From: an uncultured Bacteroidota bacterium | Lineage (GTDB): Bacteria; Bacteroidota; Bacteroidia; 2-12-FULL-35-15 | Reading direction: 5' to 3' | DNA length: 9,294 nt | Assembly (NCBI GenBank): GCA_903881065.1 | Contig: CAIRRW010000490.1 | Span: forward strand, 1 to 9,294 | Part shown: in pieces, positions 1-7,701 of the stretch | Position numbering within the stretch: the stretch's first letter is position 1 | Layout of the letters: the number at the start of each line of letters is the position of its first letter | The notes under the pieces: model-generated | What the model was told of the DNA's origin: nothing | The model's database searches: none | Seen by the model: only the letters and a program-made list of their open reading frames with translations | Made by a program: the position numbers and the translations under genes

Positions 1-1015
1 AGATGTCTGAATACGTTCCGGTGGATGTATACGTGGATGTTCCTACTGATACACTGCCGCCTGCACATACAGTCATTGTTTGGATCCCTGTTATTGCTGG
101 TCGTACCGTTAAGTTAGTGGTTACTGTGCTGTCACAACCGGTGTATGATGTTAAGATGTCTGAATACGTTCCGGTGGATGTATACGTGGATGTTCCTACT
201 GATACACTGCCGCCTGCACATACAGTCATTGTTTGGATCCCTGTTATTGCTGGTCGTACCGTTAAGTTAGTGGTTACTGTACTGTCGCATCCTGTGTATG
301 AAGTTAAGATATCAGTAAAAGTTCCTGTGGTAGAATGATTTGCAGTTCCTACTGTTACACCTCCTCCTGCACATATTATTATTGTCTGGCTTCCTGTGAT
401 TGCCGGTCGTACCGTTAAGTTAGTGGTTACTGTACTGTCGCATCCTTTGTATGAAGTTAAGATGTCATAATATGTTCCGGTGGATGTATACGTTGATGTT
501 CCTACTGATATACTGCCGCCTGCACACACTGTCATTGTTTGGTTTCCTGTGATTGCTAGCAGTACCGATAAGTTTGTAGTTACAATACTGTCACAGCCAG
601 TGTAAGAAGCGAAAATATCTACATAGGTGCCGTTTGAAGTATATGTTGATGTTCCAACAGTTAGACTCCCTCCTGCACAAATAGTCATTGTCTGACTTCC
701 TGAGATAACTTGTCTTACATTTAAATTTGTTGTTACAGTGCTATCACATCCGGTATATGATGTAAGAATATCAGTATAAGTCCCAGTGGAAGTATAGATT
801 GATGATCCTACAACTACATGGCCTCCTGCACAAACTGTTAATGTTTGTGTTCCTGTAATTGAAGGCATAACTGTTAAATTAGTAATTACTGTACTGTCAC
901 AACCATTTACACCTAAAAACACATCATTATATGTTCCCGGATTTGAATAAATTGATTGGCCTACCGTAATTGAATTCCCCGCACAAATTGTCAGGTTTTG
1001 GGTATATGTATTGGC
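1..1015 (-). repeat. Tandem 153-bp (51-codon) repeat array inside the adhesin gene
   Basis: The period is exactly 153 bp; matching landmarks fall at 150, 303, 456, 609, 762 and 915. Six complete units and one partial unit are visible, and the array continues past the left edge. Each unit encodes about 51 residues with two cysteines (CAGG and GCDS) and a Thr/Ser-rich beta-strand pattern. Bases 1-127 are identical to 154-280, whereas the units nearest the N-terminal side (612-1015) differ widely. Because 153 is a multiple of three, gain or loss of a unit keeps the frame. The plus strand of the two left-most units is also open (3-338), but this mirrors the repeat and is not a gene. Confidence 0.93.
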
Positions 1016-3604
1016 AGGAAGAATATTAATGATAGCTGTATCAATACCAGAACAACCATTATAATCCACCACATCAAATACTGTATAATATGTTCCAGAA
1101 GTAGTATAAGTATGAGTTGCGGCTTGACCAACACTATTAGTACCATCACCGAAATTCCATATATAATCAAGCACATAAGAAGTGCTGCTGCCTGAAAGGG
1201 ATATCGTCGAACCGAAACAAACTGTTTGGTCTATTCCTGCATTGGCATTAGGAAGATCATTGACAAAAACATAATTATTAGCTGAAGAAGAACAACCATT
1301 AACATCATTTACTGTTAATGTTGCTGTATATGAACCCGCAATTGAATATGTATGAAAAGGCATTAACGTATATGCAAAATTTCCATCACCAAAATTCCAA
1401 TTATATGAAAGATTGCTTCCTGTACTTGCACTGCCATCAAATGAAATAGCATTATTTAAACAGCCTGATGAAGAAGTACCCGCATTTGCAATTGGCAGCG
1501 GATTAACAGTTATAATAGCAGTGTCATATATTGTTCCGCAACTATTGTCCAATCCTGTGGAATAGACAGCATAATAAGTGCCCGGTGTAGTATACGTATA
1601 AGCGGTGTACTGTCCACTACCTGTATTTCCATCTCCATAATCCCAGGAAGTCATCATGCCATAACTATTTGGTCCTCCAAGAGTAATCATATTTCCTAAA
1701 CAAATAGTTTGGTCAGGGCCTGCATCGGCTATTGGCTGTTCATTTAAATAGACATTTGCATATGCAATGTTAGAACAGCCATTATTATCGTAGGCGGTTA
1801 ATGTCACACTATATGAGCTTATAGATGCATAAGTATATGTTGGATTTAACACTGTAGAGTTGTTGCCATCACCAAAATTCCAGTAAAAACTTGTTCCATC
1901 TGAGCTAGCATCTGAAAAGCTAACTGTCTTGCCGCATATTGTATAGAAGTTATACATTCCTCCGCCTGCATTTACTATTGGTTGAGTTACGTGAATTATT
2001 GCAGTATCAATAGAACTTCCACAATTATTATCGAAAGCTGCAGTAAGCACTGCATAATAAGTCCCAACCGTATTATATGTCTCATTAGAATATTGTCCAT
2101 TACCAGTTGCTCCATCACCAAAATCCCACCATAACATTTGCCCAAATGTATTTGCACCACCTAATGAGGCTGAAGAACCTAAACACACAGTTTGATCAAG
2201 GCCTGCATCTGCAATTGGCAATGTATTTAAATAAACTGTAGCGTTGGCTGATGAGGAACAACCATTTGCTAATGATGCATGAAGAGTTAAAGTATAAGAA
2301 CCATTTGCTGGATAGTCAGCATATGTGTAAGTGGGATTTAATGTATATATATCATGACCATCTCCCATGTCCCAATGAAACTCCACTCCATCAGTATATG
2401 CTCCCGAGAATCGAACTGATTTACCACAAACCGTGTAGTTATGGTAGGTATCTCCACCGGCATTAATATTAGGCGCAGTATTAACAGTAACTGTTATAGT
2501 AAAAGTACTACCTACGCAACCACCATTTGTTGAAACTGGGGTAACATTATAAATTACATCTTGACTTTGTGCAGTAAGATTGGTAATAACATCATTTACA
2601 TTCTCTGAATTGCTTTGAGATGTACTTTCACCAACAGTATTAGGGTTATCATTTGCACTCCAACTGAAAGTTGAAGACATATCAGCATTTAATGAAAGGT
2701 CGGTACTTGTTCCACTACACATTTGAAGCGTTGAAGAAGTTGTAATGGAAGGAGCCGGATTAACATTTACCGTTGCGGTAACCGGATTACCATTACATCC
2801 GTTGGCAATTGGTTTTATATCATAGTTTACAATACCAGCAACATTTCCAGTCGTGGTTAATACCTGACTTATTACATATCCACTGCCTGAAGATGCTCCT
2901 GACACACCTGTTGAAGTTGGAGTCCAGATGAAACTTGTACCGCTTAACGTGCCTGTCAAATAAATTAAAGTTGAGGAACCTGAACAGGCAGTCTGGGAAG
3001 TTGGCATAGCTGTAGCACCAGGAAGTGGATTAACAGTAACATTGATTGTTTGAGAAGAACCTGCACAGCCTCCACTAATTGATGTTGGTATTACGGTATA
3101 TGTAAACACCTGGGTACTTGTGGTTGTATTGGCAATTACATCACTAATCATATTTGATGATTGAGGCAATGTACTTTCACCTACAGTACTAACATTGTCA
3201 GTTGTTTGCCATATATAACTAGACGATACCGAACTTGTCAGATTTAAGTTGATTGGAACACCACTACAAACAGTTATACTATTAGTATTGGTCATTACAG
3301 GAAAAGTATTGATAGTAAAACTACCCACACTAGAACCGGTACCTCCTGTGGTGGAAACTGATACTACCCCTGTTACTGATGTTGTACCTACCATTGCAGT
3401 AATTTGGGTATCTGTATTTGTTAATATTGAAGCTGCGACGCCACCAATTTTTACAGTAGTTGCTCCAGTTAATGAAGTACCTACAATAGTAATTGTTCCT
3501 CCTGGACAAGAAGAACTAGGCACAAAACTGGCGACAACTGGAATTTGTGCATTTGCAACTAGTGCTATTAATGCAAATAATAAAGAAAGTGTAATTTTTT
3601 TCAT
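1..3604 (-). CDS. Giant secreted PKD/Ig-repeat adhesin-like protein, C-terminus off the window
   Basis: One minus-strand frame stays open from an ATG at 3604 to the left edge (1201 codons seen, no stop reached). Residues 1-19 form a signal peptide (MKKITLSLLF..., cleavage after VANA, before Gln20). Then come an IPT/TIG-like domain (about 24-97) and three Ig/PKD-like domains (about 98-377), each with a conserved Cys in a GGC or NGC context. Six PKD domains of about 80 residues follow, with the hallmark [FMY]GDG turn near residues 413, 495, 577, 656, 738 and 818. From about residue 864 there is an array of 51-residue Cys-pair repeats (CAGG...GCDSTVTTNLTV). This architecture is typical of surface adhesins or gliding-associated proteins exported by T9SS in Bacteroidota; a C-terminal sorting domain is expected but lies outside. 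An in-frame ATG at 3637 would add 11 residues (MNNKNYRKLKT), leaving the start ambiguous. Neither start has a Shine-Dalgarno sequence. Ligand and exact role are unknown. Confidence 0.9.
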   Translation of the reverse strand, partial: MKKITLSLLFALIALVANAQIPVVASFVPSSSCPGGTITIVGTSLTGATTVKIGGVAASILTNTDTQITAMVGTTSVTGVVSVSTTGGTGSSVGSFTINTFPVMTNTNSITVCSGVPINLNLTSSVSSSYIWQTTDNVSTVGESTLPQSSNMISDVIANTTTSTQVFTYTVIPTSISGGCAGSSQTINVTVNPLPGATAMPTSQTACSGSSTLIYLTGTLSGTSFIWTPTSTGVSGASSGSGYVISQVLTTTGNVAGIVNYDIKPIANGCNGNPVTATVNVNPAPSITTSSTLQMCSGTSTDLSLNADMSSTFSWSANDNPNTVGESTSQSNSENVNDVITNLTAQSQDVIYNVTPVSTNGGCVGSTFTITVTVNTAPNINAGGDTYHNYTVCGKSVRFSGAYTDGVEFHWDMGDGHDIYTLNPTYTYADYPANGSYTLTLHASLANGCSSSANATVYLNTLPIADAGLDQTVCLGSSASLGGANTFGQMLWWDFGDGATGNGQYSNETYNTVGTYYAVLTAAFDNNCGSSIDTAIIHVTQPIVNAGGGMYNFYTICGKTVSFSDASSDGTSFYWNFGDGNNSTVLNPTYTYASISSYSVTLTAYDNNGCSNIAYANVYLNEQPIADAGPDQTICLGNMITLGGPNSYGMMTSWDYGDGNTGSGQYTAYTYTTPGTYYAVYSTGLDNSCGTIYDTAIITVNPLPIANAGTSSSGCLNNAISFDGSASTGSNLSYNWNFGDGNFAYTLMPFHTYSIAGSYTATLTVNDVNGCSSSANNYVFVNDLPNANAGIDQTVCFGSTISLSGSSTSYVLDYIWNFGDGTNSVGQAATHTYTTSGTYYTVFDVVDYNGCSGIDTAIINILPANTYTQNLTICAGNSITVGQSIYSNPGTYNDVFLGVNGCDSTVITNLTVMPSITGTQTLTVCAGGHVVVGSSIYTSTGTYTDILTSYTGCDSTVTTNLNVRQVISGSQTMTICAGGSLTVGTSTYTSNGTYVDIFASYTGCDSIVTTNLSVLLAITGNQTMTVCAGGSISVGTSTYTSTGTYYDILTSYKGCDSTVTTNLTVRPAITGSQTIIICAGGGVTVGTANHSTTGTFTDILTSYTGCDSTVTTNLTVRPAITGIQTMTVCAGGSVSVGTSTYTSTGTYSDILTSYTGCDSTVTTNLTVRPAITGIQTMTVCAGGSVSVGTSTYTSTGTYSDI

Positions 3605-3670
3605 GGTTTTTAGTTTGCGGTAATTTTTATTATTCATGTTCACTATTGGTTATTATTTTTAATCAGTTAC

Positions 3671-3691
3671 TAAACAAATCGGATTTGTTTA
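3671..3691. promoter_or_regulatory. 21-bp palindrome upstream of the adhesin gene, candidate operator
   Basis: Perfect 10-bp arms (TAAACAAATC and GATTTGTTTA) flank a single central base. It lies 67 bp upstream of the ATG at 3604, in the 162-bp gap between the two secreted-protein genes. A one-base centre makes a poor RNA hairpin, and no T-tract follows, so a dimeric-protein binding site is more likely than a terminator. It is bracketed by a 13-bp direct repeat, TTAATCAGT(T/A)ACT, at 3659-3671 and 3697-3709. The regulatory role is inferred. Confidence 0.45.
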
Positions 3692-3729
3692 TTCAATTAA
3701 TCAGTAACTATATAAATTCAGATTACATA

Positions 3730-3737
3730 CAAATCTA
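3730..3737 (-). promoter_or_regulatory. Possible -7 element for the adhesin gene
   Basis: On the minus strand this reads TAGATTTG, an exact match to the Bacteroidota -7 consensus TAnnTTTG. No TTG lies at the expected 19-bp distance upstream (the triplet there is TAG), so the match is only half a promoter. It would give a 5' UTR of about 120 nt that contains the 3671-3691 palindrome. Read-through from the upstream propeller gene is the alternative. Confidence 0.33.
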
Positions 3738-3766
3738 CAAAATTTAATCAGGTGTGCTAATAAAAT

Positions 3767-5884
3767 TTAATTAACTACTAACTTTTTGGTTATTGATGTT
3801 TTGTTTTCATCTATTATCTGAACAAAATAAACTCCTTTAGCAAATGATGATACATCAATAGTAAGTTCAGTATCTGTTGATTGTGATTTAAACATCAAAC
3901 TGCCTAACGCATTATAAATGCTTATAGTATTTTCAACACTAGTTTCTGCAAATTCAATTTTAATTTTATTGCTTGCAGGGTTTGGAGAAATAGTAACAGA
4001 TTGCTGCATTAATTCGTATTGTGCAATACCGGTAACTACCTGCGATATATTTCTACGCCATATACCTTGAGTAGTTGTACCAGCCCATAAATAATTTGCG
4101 CTTGCATTGAGTACTGTAATTGATGTATCAATCAAACCAGTATTAATGTTCGACCAAGTTGCACCTGCATTGGCAGTTGCGAATACTCCATTGTCAGTAC
4201 CGGCAAACACATTGCCTGAAGCAGAAGTGAAACAAGTAATATTTGCAAACAAAGGCAATCCTGTGCTGACAGATGTCCATAATGCACCATCGTTAGTAGA
4301 TTTAAATATTCCTCCACCCTGTGTACCTGCATATAATATGGAACCCGAAACATAAATTGATTTTATAATCATATTGGTTAAGCCTGTATTTACTGCAGTC
4401 CATGCATTAGCACCAACAGTATTCTTATAAATACCATTGTCGGTTGCCAAAAAAAGTGTGGTTCCTTTTAAAGCAAGACCATTGGCGGCAGTTACTGAAG
4501 AAGGAATACCGCTGTTAACCACTGAAAACGTAACACCATTATCCGAACTTACAAACACATGATCGGATGAATAATAAGGAGAATTATCGCAGGCATATAC
4601 TATTGAACCGGCAATTACAAAGGATGTGAAATTATTATACAACACATTGTAACCAGTACTTGTCCAGTTATTGCCATTGTTAGTAGACCTGTAAACCAGA
4701 CAAGAGCCCGGCAGTTCTTCATCAAATAAATAGGCTACTGCACCACTTGATTTTAATGCAGTAACGTTTCCAGTACTTAGTCCACCAAGAGAAAAATTCC
4801 ACGTAGTATCTGCTTCAGTAGTCTTAAAAATAGAGGCACGGGAAGAGTTACCGCTTACATCATAAGTGCCTGCGAGTATATTGCTGCCCGATGGTTCGAT
4901 GCATGATACAGGATAATCCGTAATTCCTACCTGTCGCCAGGTGGTACCATCATCAGATGTTTTAAATACTCCATAACATTTTTCGCCAGTGGCTGCACCG
5001 CCCCAGCTACCTACATAAAAATCACTGCCATTCTTAAAAAATGTTTCGAAACGAGTAACCGTATAAGTACCTATACTTACTGCATTCCAATTGACATAAT
5101 CAGTTGTTTTTAATAATGTACCTGTAAACGTACTTGCATATACCGACGTACCGTTTACGCCTATTCCCATAACGTCTTCAGAGGACGAAATGCCATTGTT
5201 TATTGCCGACCAGCTGGTACCGTTTGTAGAAACATACATTCCTGCCCCTGTAGTACCAGCAAACAATGTGTTTCCTTCGGCAGCCATTGCTGCTATAGCA
5301 TAATAACTCCCGGGAAGCCCAGTATTTACATTAGTCCACGAAGCGCCATCAGTAGTTGATTTATAAATACCATATCCATCGCTGCCTGCATATAAGTCGG
5401 TACCACGTATTGCAAAGCACCTGTATGCCACCGATATATTTAATCCGGTATTTGCAGTGGCCCATGTATGGCCATTGTCAGTTGATTTATAAAGCCCATT
5501 AGCATCAGTAGAAATAAAAACATTGGTGCCTTTTACTATTATTCCCCATATATTCAGGCCGGAAGTACCGGCAGCCTGTGTCCAGTTATTACCGTTGTCA
5601 GCAGAATAAAACACACCTGCATTAGTTATTGAAACAAGTGTGGTACTTATTTTTACAATGCCACGGATTGCCGTTACAGCAGCAGTGATGCCATTGTTGC
5701 TAACAAACCAGGTTCGGCCATTGTTTGATGATTTATATATTTGTTTTGCACCTACAATAAGTTCATTGTTGCTAACAATTACCGAGTGTACTTCACCGCT
5801 GAATAAACCACTTGTAGGTTTCCATTGTGCAAAAGCAGTAGTATAAATAGAAAGAAATAGAAGGAAAGTGAATTTTAATTTCAT
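3767..5884 (-). CDS. Secreted Asp-box beta-propeller protein with T9SS type A sorting domain
   Basis: The protein has 705 residues. A signal peptide spans residues 1-19 (MKLKFTFLLFLSIYTTAFA, cleavage before Gln20). Residues 20 to about 615 consist of repeated blades carrying Asp-box/BNR-type motifs (S-x-D-x-G-x-x-W), for example SNNGRTW, ADNGNNW, TDNGHTW, SDDGTTW, STNNGNNW and NDGALW. About a dozen are recognisable, as in the sortilin/VPS10-like and YCF48-like propellers. The last 73 residues, from SPNPASNKIKIEF (residue 633) to the C-terminal KKLVVN, are a T9SS type A sorting domain, with the usual N-P start, an internal LGSLMF strand and a GVYFVQI strand. The protein should therefore be exported to the surface or medium. 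No catalytic residues of a sialidase or glycosidase could be assigned, so the activity is unknown. It lies 162 bp upstream of the adhesin on the same strand and has its own good promoter. Confidence 0.9.
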   Translation of the reverse strand: MKLKFTFLLFLSIYTTAFAQWKPTSGLFSGEVHSVIVSNNELIVGAKQIYKSSNNGRTWFVSNNGITAAVTAIRGIVKISTTLVSITNAGVFYSADNGNNWTQAAGTSGLNIWGIIVKGTNVFISTDANGLYKSTDNGHTWATANTGLNISVAYRCFAIRGTDLYAGSDGYGIYKSTTDGASWTNVNTGLPGSYYAIAAMAAEGNTLFAGTTGAGMYVSTNGTSWSAINNGISSSEDVMGIGVNGTSVYASTFTGTLLKTTDYVNWNAVSIGTYTVTRFETFFKNGSDFYVGSWGGAATGEKCYGVFKTSDDGTTWRQVGITDYPVSCIEPSGSNILAGTYDVSGNSSRASIFKTTEADTTWNFSLGGLSTGNVTALKSSGAVAYLFDEELPGSCLVYRSTNNGNNWTSTGYNVLYNNFTSFVIAGSIVYACDNSPYYSSDHVFVSSDNGVTFSVVNSGIPSSVTAANGLALKGTTLFLATDNGIYKNTVGANAWTAVNTGLTNMIIKSIYVSGSILYAGTQGGGIFKSTNDGALWTSVSTGLPLFANITCFTSASGNVFAGTDNGVFATANAGATWSNINTGLIDTSITVLNASANYLWAGTTTQGIWRRNISQVVTGIAQYELMQQSVTISPNPASNKIKIEFAETSVENTISIYNALGSLMFKSQSTDTELTIDVSSFAKGVYFVQIIDENKTSITKKLVVN

Positions 5885-5907
5885 GTTATTTAGCTGGTTA
5901 TTTCTTG

Positions 5908-5937
5908 CAAATTTATCTAATTAACTCTACGTTTCAA
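5908..5937 (-). promoter_or_regulatory. Bacteroidota-type promoter of the propeller gene
   Basis: The minus strand reads TTG (5937-5935), a 19-bp spacer, then TAAATTTG (5915-5908). This matches the TTG-N19-TAnnTTTG consensus of the Bacteroidota housekeeping sigma factor. Transcription would start about 17 nt before the ATG at 5884, giving a very short leader. Consensus, spacing and position all agree. Confidence 0.72.
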
Positions 5938-6178
5938 CATTTATTTTTATAAACTGATACTGATTTTTATCATATTAATCCTAGATCAATCATCTTAGAA
6001 AAAAGCATTAAGAGCATGGTACTGAAATACACCTGATGATGTAACCGCATAAAATATAAAATATAATTACTATTATGAATTTCAATTATCATCTCTCCCA
6101 TCTTCATTATAATATTAGCTTGTCATGATTTCTTGAGAATGGCAGATCGGTGGAGGATAACATGATTAAATGTTTAAT

Positions 6179-6358
6179 AAAATCCCCTTAACCCTTTCAG
6201 GCAGAAGGAGTTTATTATTACTATGATAAATTAATTTAAATAAACCGAATAATACAACACTATGTATTAGTTACTTTACCTTCAGTAACGTTGTCTCTAA
6301 AAGCAATCATTACCAGAAATAAATTATCATTGAGCAATTATTTTTTCACTCACTTGAA
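6179..6358 (-). pseudogene. Decayed 3' end of a paralogue of the 7702-8604 gene, with its terminator
   Basis: Positions 6179-6337 align to 7645-7803 with no gap, with about 112 of 159 bases identical by hand count. The match covers the last 33 codons, the stop, the 3' UTR and the hairpin terminator. On the minus strand the remnant translates with VMIAFR and TEGK intact, about 16 of 33 residues identical to the C-terminus of the 300-residue protein. It ends in TAA at 6238-6236, exactly opposite the intact gene's stop. It is broken: TAG replaces the Gln codon eight codons before the end, a further in-frame stop sits at 6340-6338, and the hairpin stem has lost pairing. Beyond 6338 the similarity continues weakly with indels (CAAGTGAGTG against CAAGTAGTG) to about 6358 and is then lost. 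No start or N-terminal part is visible. Confidence 0.8.
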
Positions 6359-6395
6359 TTTAGGCTTCTTTTACTTTGCCTTTTATTTTTATTAT

Positions 6396-6425
6396 TTTAA
6401 ATCAAAATAAATTTAACTAAATTTG
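6396..6425 (+). promoter_or_regulatory. Probable promoter of the histidine kinase gene
   Basis: TAAATTTG at 6418-6425 is an exact TAnnTTTG match. The -33 position, 19 bp upstream (6396-6398), is TTT rather than TTG, so that half is imperfect. The leader to the ATG at 6541 would be about 110 nt, long and AT-rich, with no recognisable structure. Confidence 0.45.
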
Positions 6426-6540
6426 AACCGATTAATGAGTTTTTAGTGAATAAATACAATTACATATTATACTTTATTAATCATAGGTAGTAAAAGTCAA
6501 AATAAATATTTCTATTAATAATCAACAGAATTAATACTTT

Positions 6541-7632
6541 ATGAAAGCAGGAGAAATATTCAAAGCAGTATTTGACACTTCGCATGATGGCATTATTATT
6601 TCCGATCACTTTGGTAAAATAATCCTTGCAAATGAAAGGATTGAGAAACTATTCGGTTATAAACCAGAGGAATTATTGGGTAAAGAAATTGAAATATTTA
6701 TTCCTGAACGGTTTCATCACACCCATATAGGTATAAGGAATAATTATATCAACGAACCGAAGAAAAAAGAGATGGATACCCGCAATATTTTGAGTGCGCG
6801 TAGAAAAGACGGCAGTGAATTTTATGTGGAGATAAGTCTAAGCCCTATAAAGCTGGAGGATGAAACACTTATAGCAGCAGCTATACGTGATGTATCAGAT
6901 AAAATAATTTCTTCTAATAAAATTGAAGCACAAACACAATTATTAAAGATTCAAAACGAAGAACTAGAAAGATTTGCCTATTTAGCATCGCATGATTTGC
7001 AGGAACCTTTAAGAACAGTTAGCAATTATGCAGGACTATTCAAGCGTAAATATGCAGGAAAAATAGATAATGATGCAGATGACTACTTGGAATTTATCTC
7101 TCAAGCCACACAGCGAATGCAACACCTTATTAAAGGATTATTGGAATATTCGCGAATAGGCTTTGATAAAAAACCGACTAAAATTGATTGCAATGCCATG
7201 CTGGTTTTGATAACGAAGGACATGGCAAATTCAATTGAAGAAAGCAGAGCAGAAATAAAAATTGAAAAACTGCCTGTTATTAATGGCAATTTAGTAGAAC
7301 TCAAATCTCTTTTTCAGAATCTGATTAGCAATTCGATAAAATATCGAAAAAAAGAAGTGAAGCCTATTATCACCATTTCCTGTTCGGAAAATGATCGAGA
7401 ATATATCTTTTCGGTTAAGGATAATGGAATTGGAATTGATGCTAAATTTCATAAAAAAGTATTTCAGTTATTTATGAAACTTCACTCTACAAGCGAATAT
7501 GAAGGAACAGGTATTGGATTATCTAACTGCAAAAAAATAGTAGAAATGCATGGAGGAACAATATGGGTGGAGTCGGGATTAGATAATGGCAGTACATTTT
7601 ATTTTACCATTCCAAAAACGTATCATATTTAA
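6541..7632 (+). CDS. Soluble PAS-domain sensor histidine kinase
   Basis: The 363-residue protein has no signal peptide or membrane span, so it should sense a cytoplasmic signal. A PAS domain covers about residues 3-118 (DTSHDGIIISD, NERIEKLFGY, DGSEFYVEISLSP, then AAIRDVSDK). A short helical linker leads to the HisKA dimerisation domain, with the H-box LASHDLQEPLRTV and the phospho-acceptor His151. The ATP-binding HATPase_c domain follows: N-box FQNLISNSIKYR (Asn260 and Asn264), G1 box DNGIGID (Asp294), F-box around 308-311, and G2 box GTGIGLSNCKKIVEMHGG. All core motifs are intact, so it is probably active. The H-box type resembles phytochrome-like and PAS-hybrid kinases. No receiver domain or response regulator lies in the window, so its partner is elsewhere. 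There is no Shine-Dalgarno sequence, as is usual in this phylum. It converges on the gene at 7702-8604. Confidence 0.93.
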   Translation: MKAGEIFKAVFDTSHDGIIISDHFGKIILANERIEKLFGYKPEELLGKEIEIFIPERFHHTHIGIRNNYINEPKKKEMDTRNILSARRKDGSEFYVEISLSPIKLEDETLIAAAIRDVSDKIISSNKIEAQTQLLKIQNEELERFAYLASHDLQEPLRTVSNYAGLFKRKYAGKIDNDADDYLEFISQATQRMQHLIKGLLEYSRIGFDKKPTKIDCNAMLVLITKDMANSIEESRAEIKIEKLPVINGNLVELKSLFQNLISNSIKYRKKEVKPIITISCSENDREYIFSVKDNGIGIDAKFHKKVFQLFMKLHSTSEYEGTGIGLSNCKKIVEMHGGTIWVESGLDNGSTFYFTIPKTYHI

Positions 7633-7645
7633 TTAATACAAAATA

Positions 7646-7679
7646 AAACTCCCGCCAACCTTTCGGTCAGCGGGAGTTT
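7646..7679. terminator. Bidirectional intrinsic terminator
   Basis: A perfect 10-bp stem (AAACTCCCGC and GCGGGAGTTT) encloses a 14-nt loop that contains a further ACC/GGT pairing. On either strand the G-rich arm ends in TTT, followed by A/T-rich sequence. It lies 13 bp after the kinase stop and 22 bp beyond the stop of the opposing gene, so it can end both transcripts. A decayed copy of this hairpin lies at 6180-6212. Confidence 0.88.
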
Positions 7680-7701
7680 ATTATTGCAATGGTTAATTAA
7701 T

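Larger units (their letters stand above)
5885..6540. other. Divergent intergenic region, 656 bp
   Basis: This AT-rich gap lies between the minus-strand propeller gene and the plus-strand histidine kinase. It holds the propeller promoter (5908-5937), a decayed gene-plus-terminator remnant (6179 to about 6358) and a probable kinase -7 element (6418-6425). Nothing convincing was seen in 5938-6178, and I found no tRNA-like fold or sizeable open frame. The gap is unusually long for two simple divergent promoters, and the remnant explains part of that. Confidence 0.7.

Noticed and set aside
3..338. Plus-strand open frame of 111 codons with a 51-residue repeat
   Set aside because: It is the antisense of the 153-bp repeat in the adhesin gene. 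The minus frame continues for 1201 codons with a signal peptide and PKD motifs, while this frame stops as soon as the repeat diverges.
1..612. Insertion sequence or transposon ends causing the near-identical 153-bp copies
   Set aside because: The copies are directly tandem, in frame and part of one protein; there are no terminal inverted repeats or transposase.
991..1195. Small open frames on both strands within the PKD region
   Set aside because: They overlap the sixth PKD domain of the minus-strand adhesin, and their low-complexity Ile-rich products have no motif.
3249..3623. Plus-strand 124-codon frame over the adhesin N-terminus
   Set aside because: It is antisense to the signal peptide and IPT/TIG domain, which are clear on the minus strand; Val/Thr-rich shadow products are expected there.
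3671..3691. Intrinsic terminator of the propeller gene
   Set aside because: The one-base centre cannot form a proper loop without losing several pairs, the stem is AT-rich and no T-tract follows.
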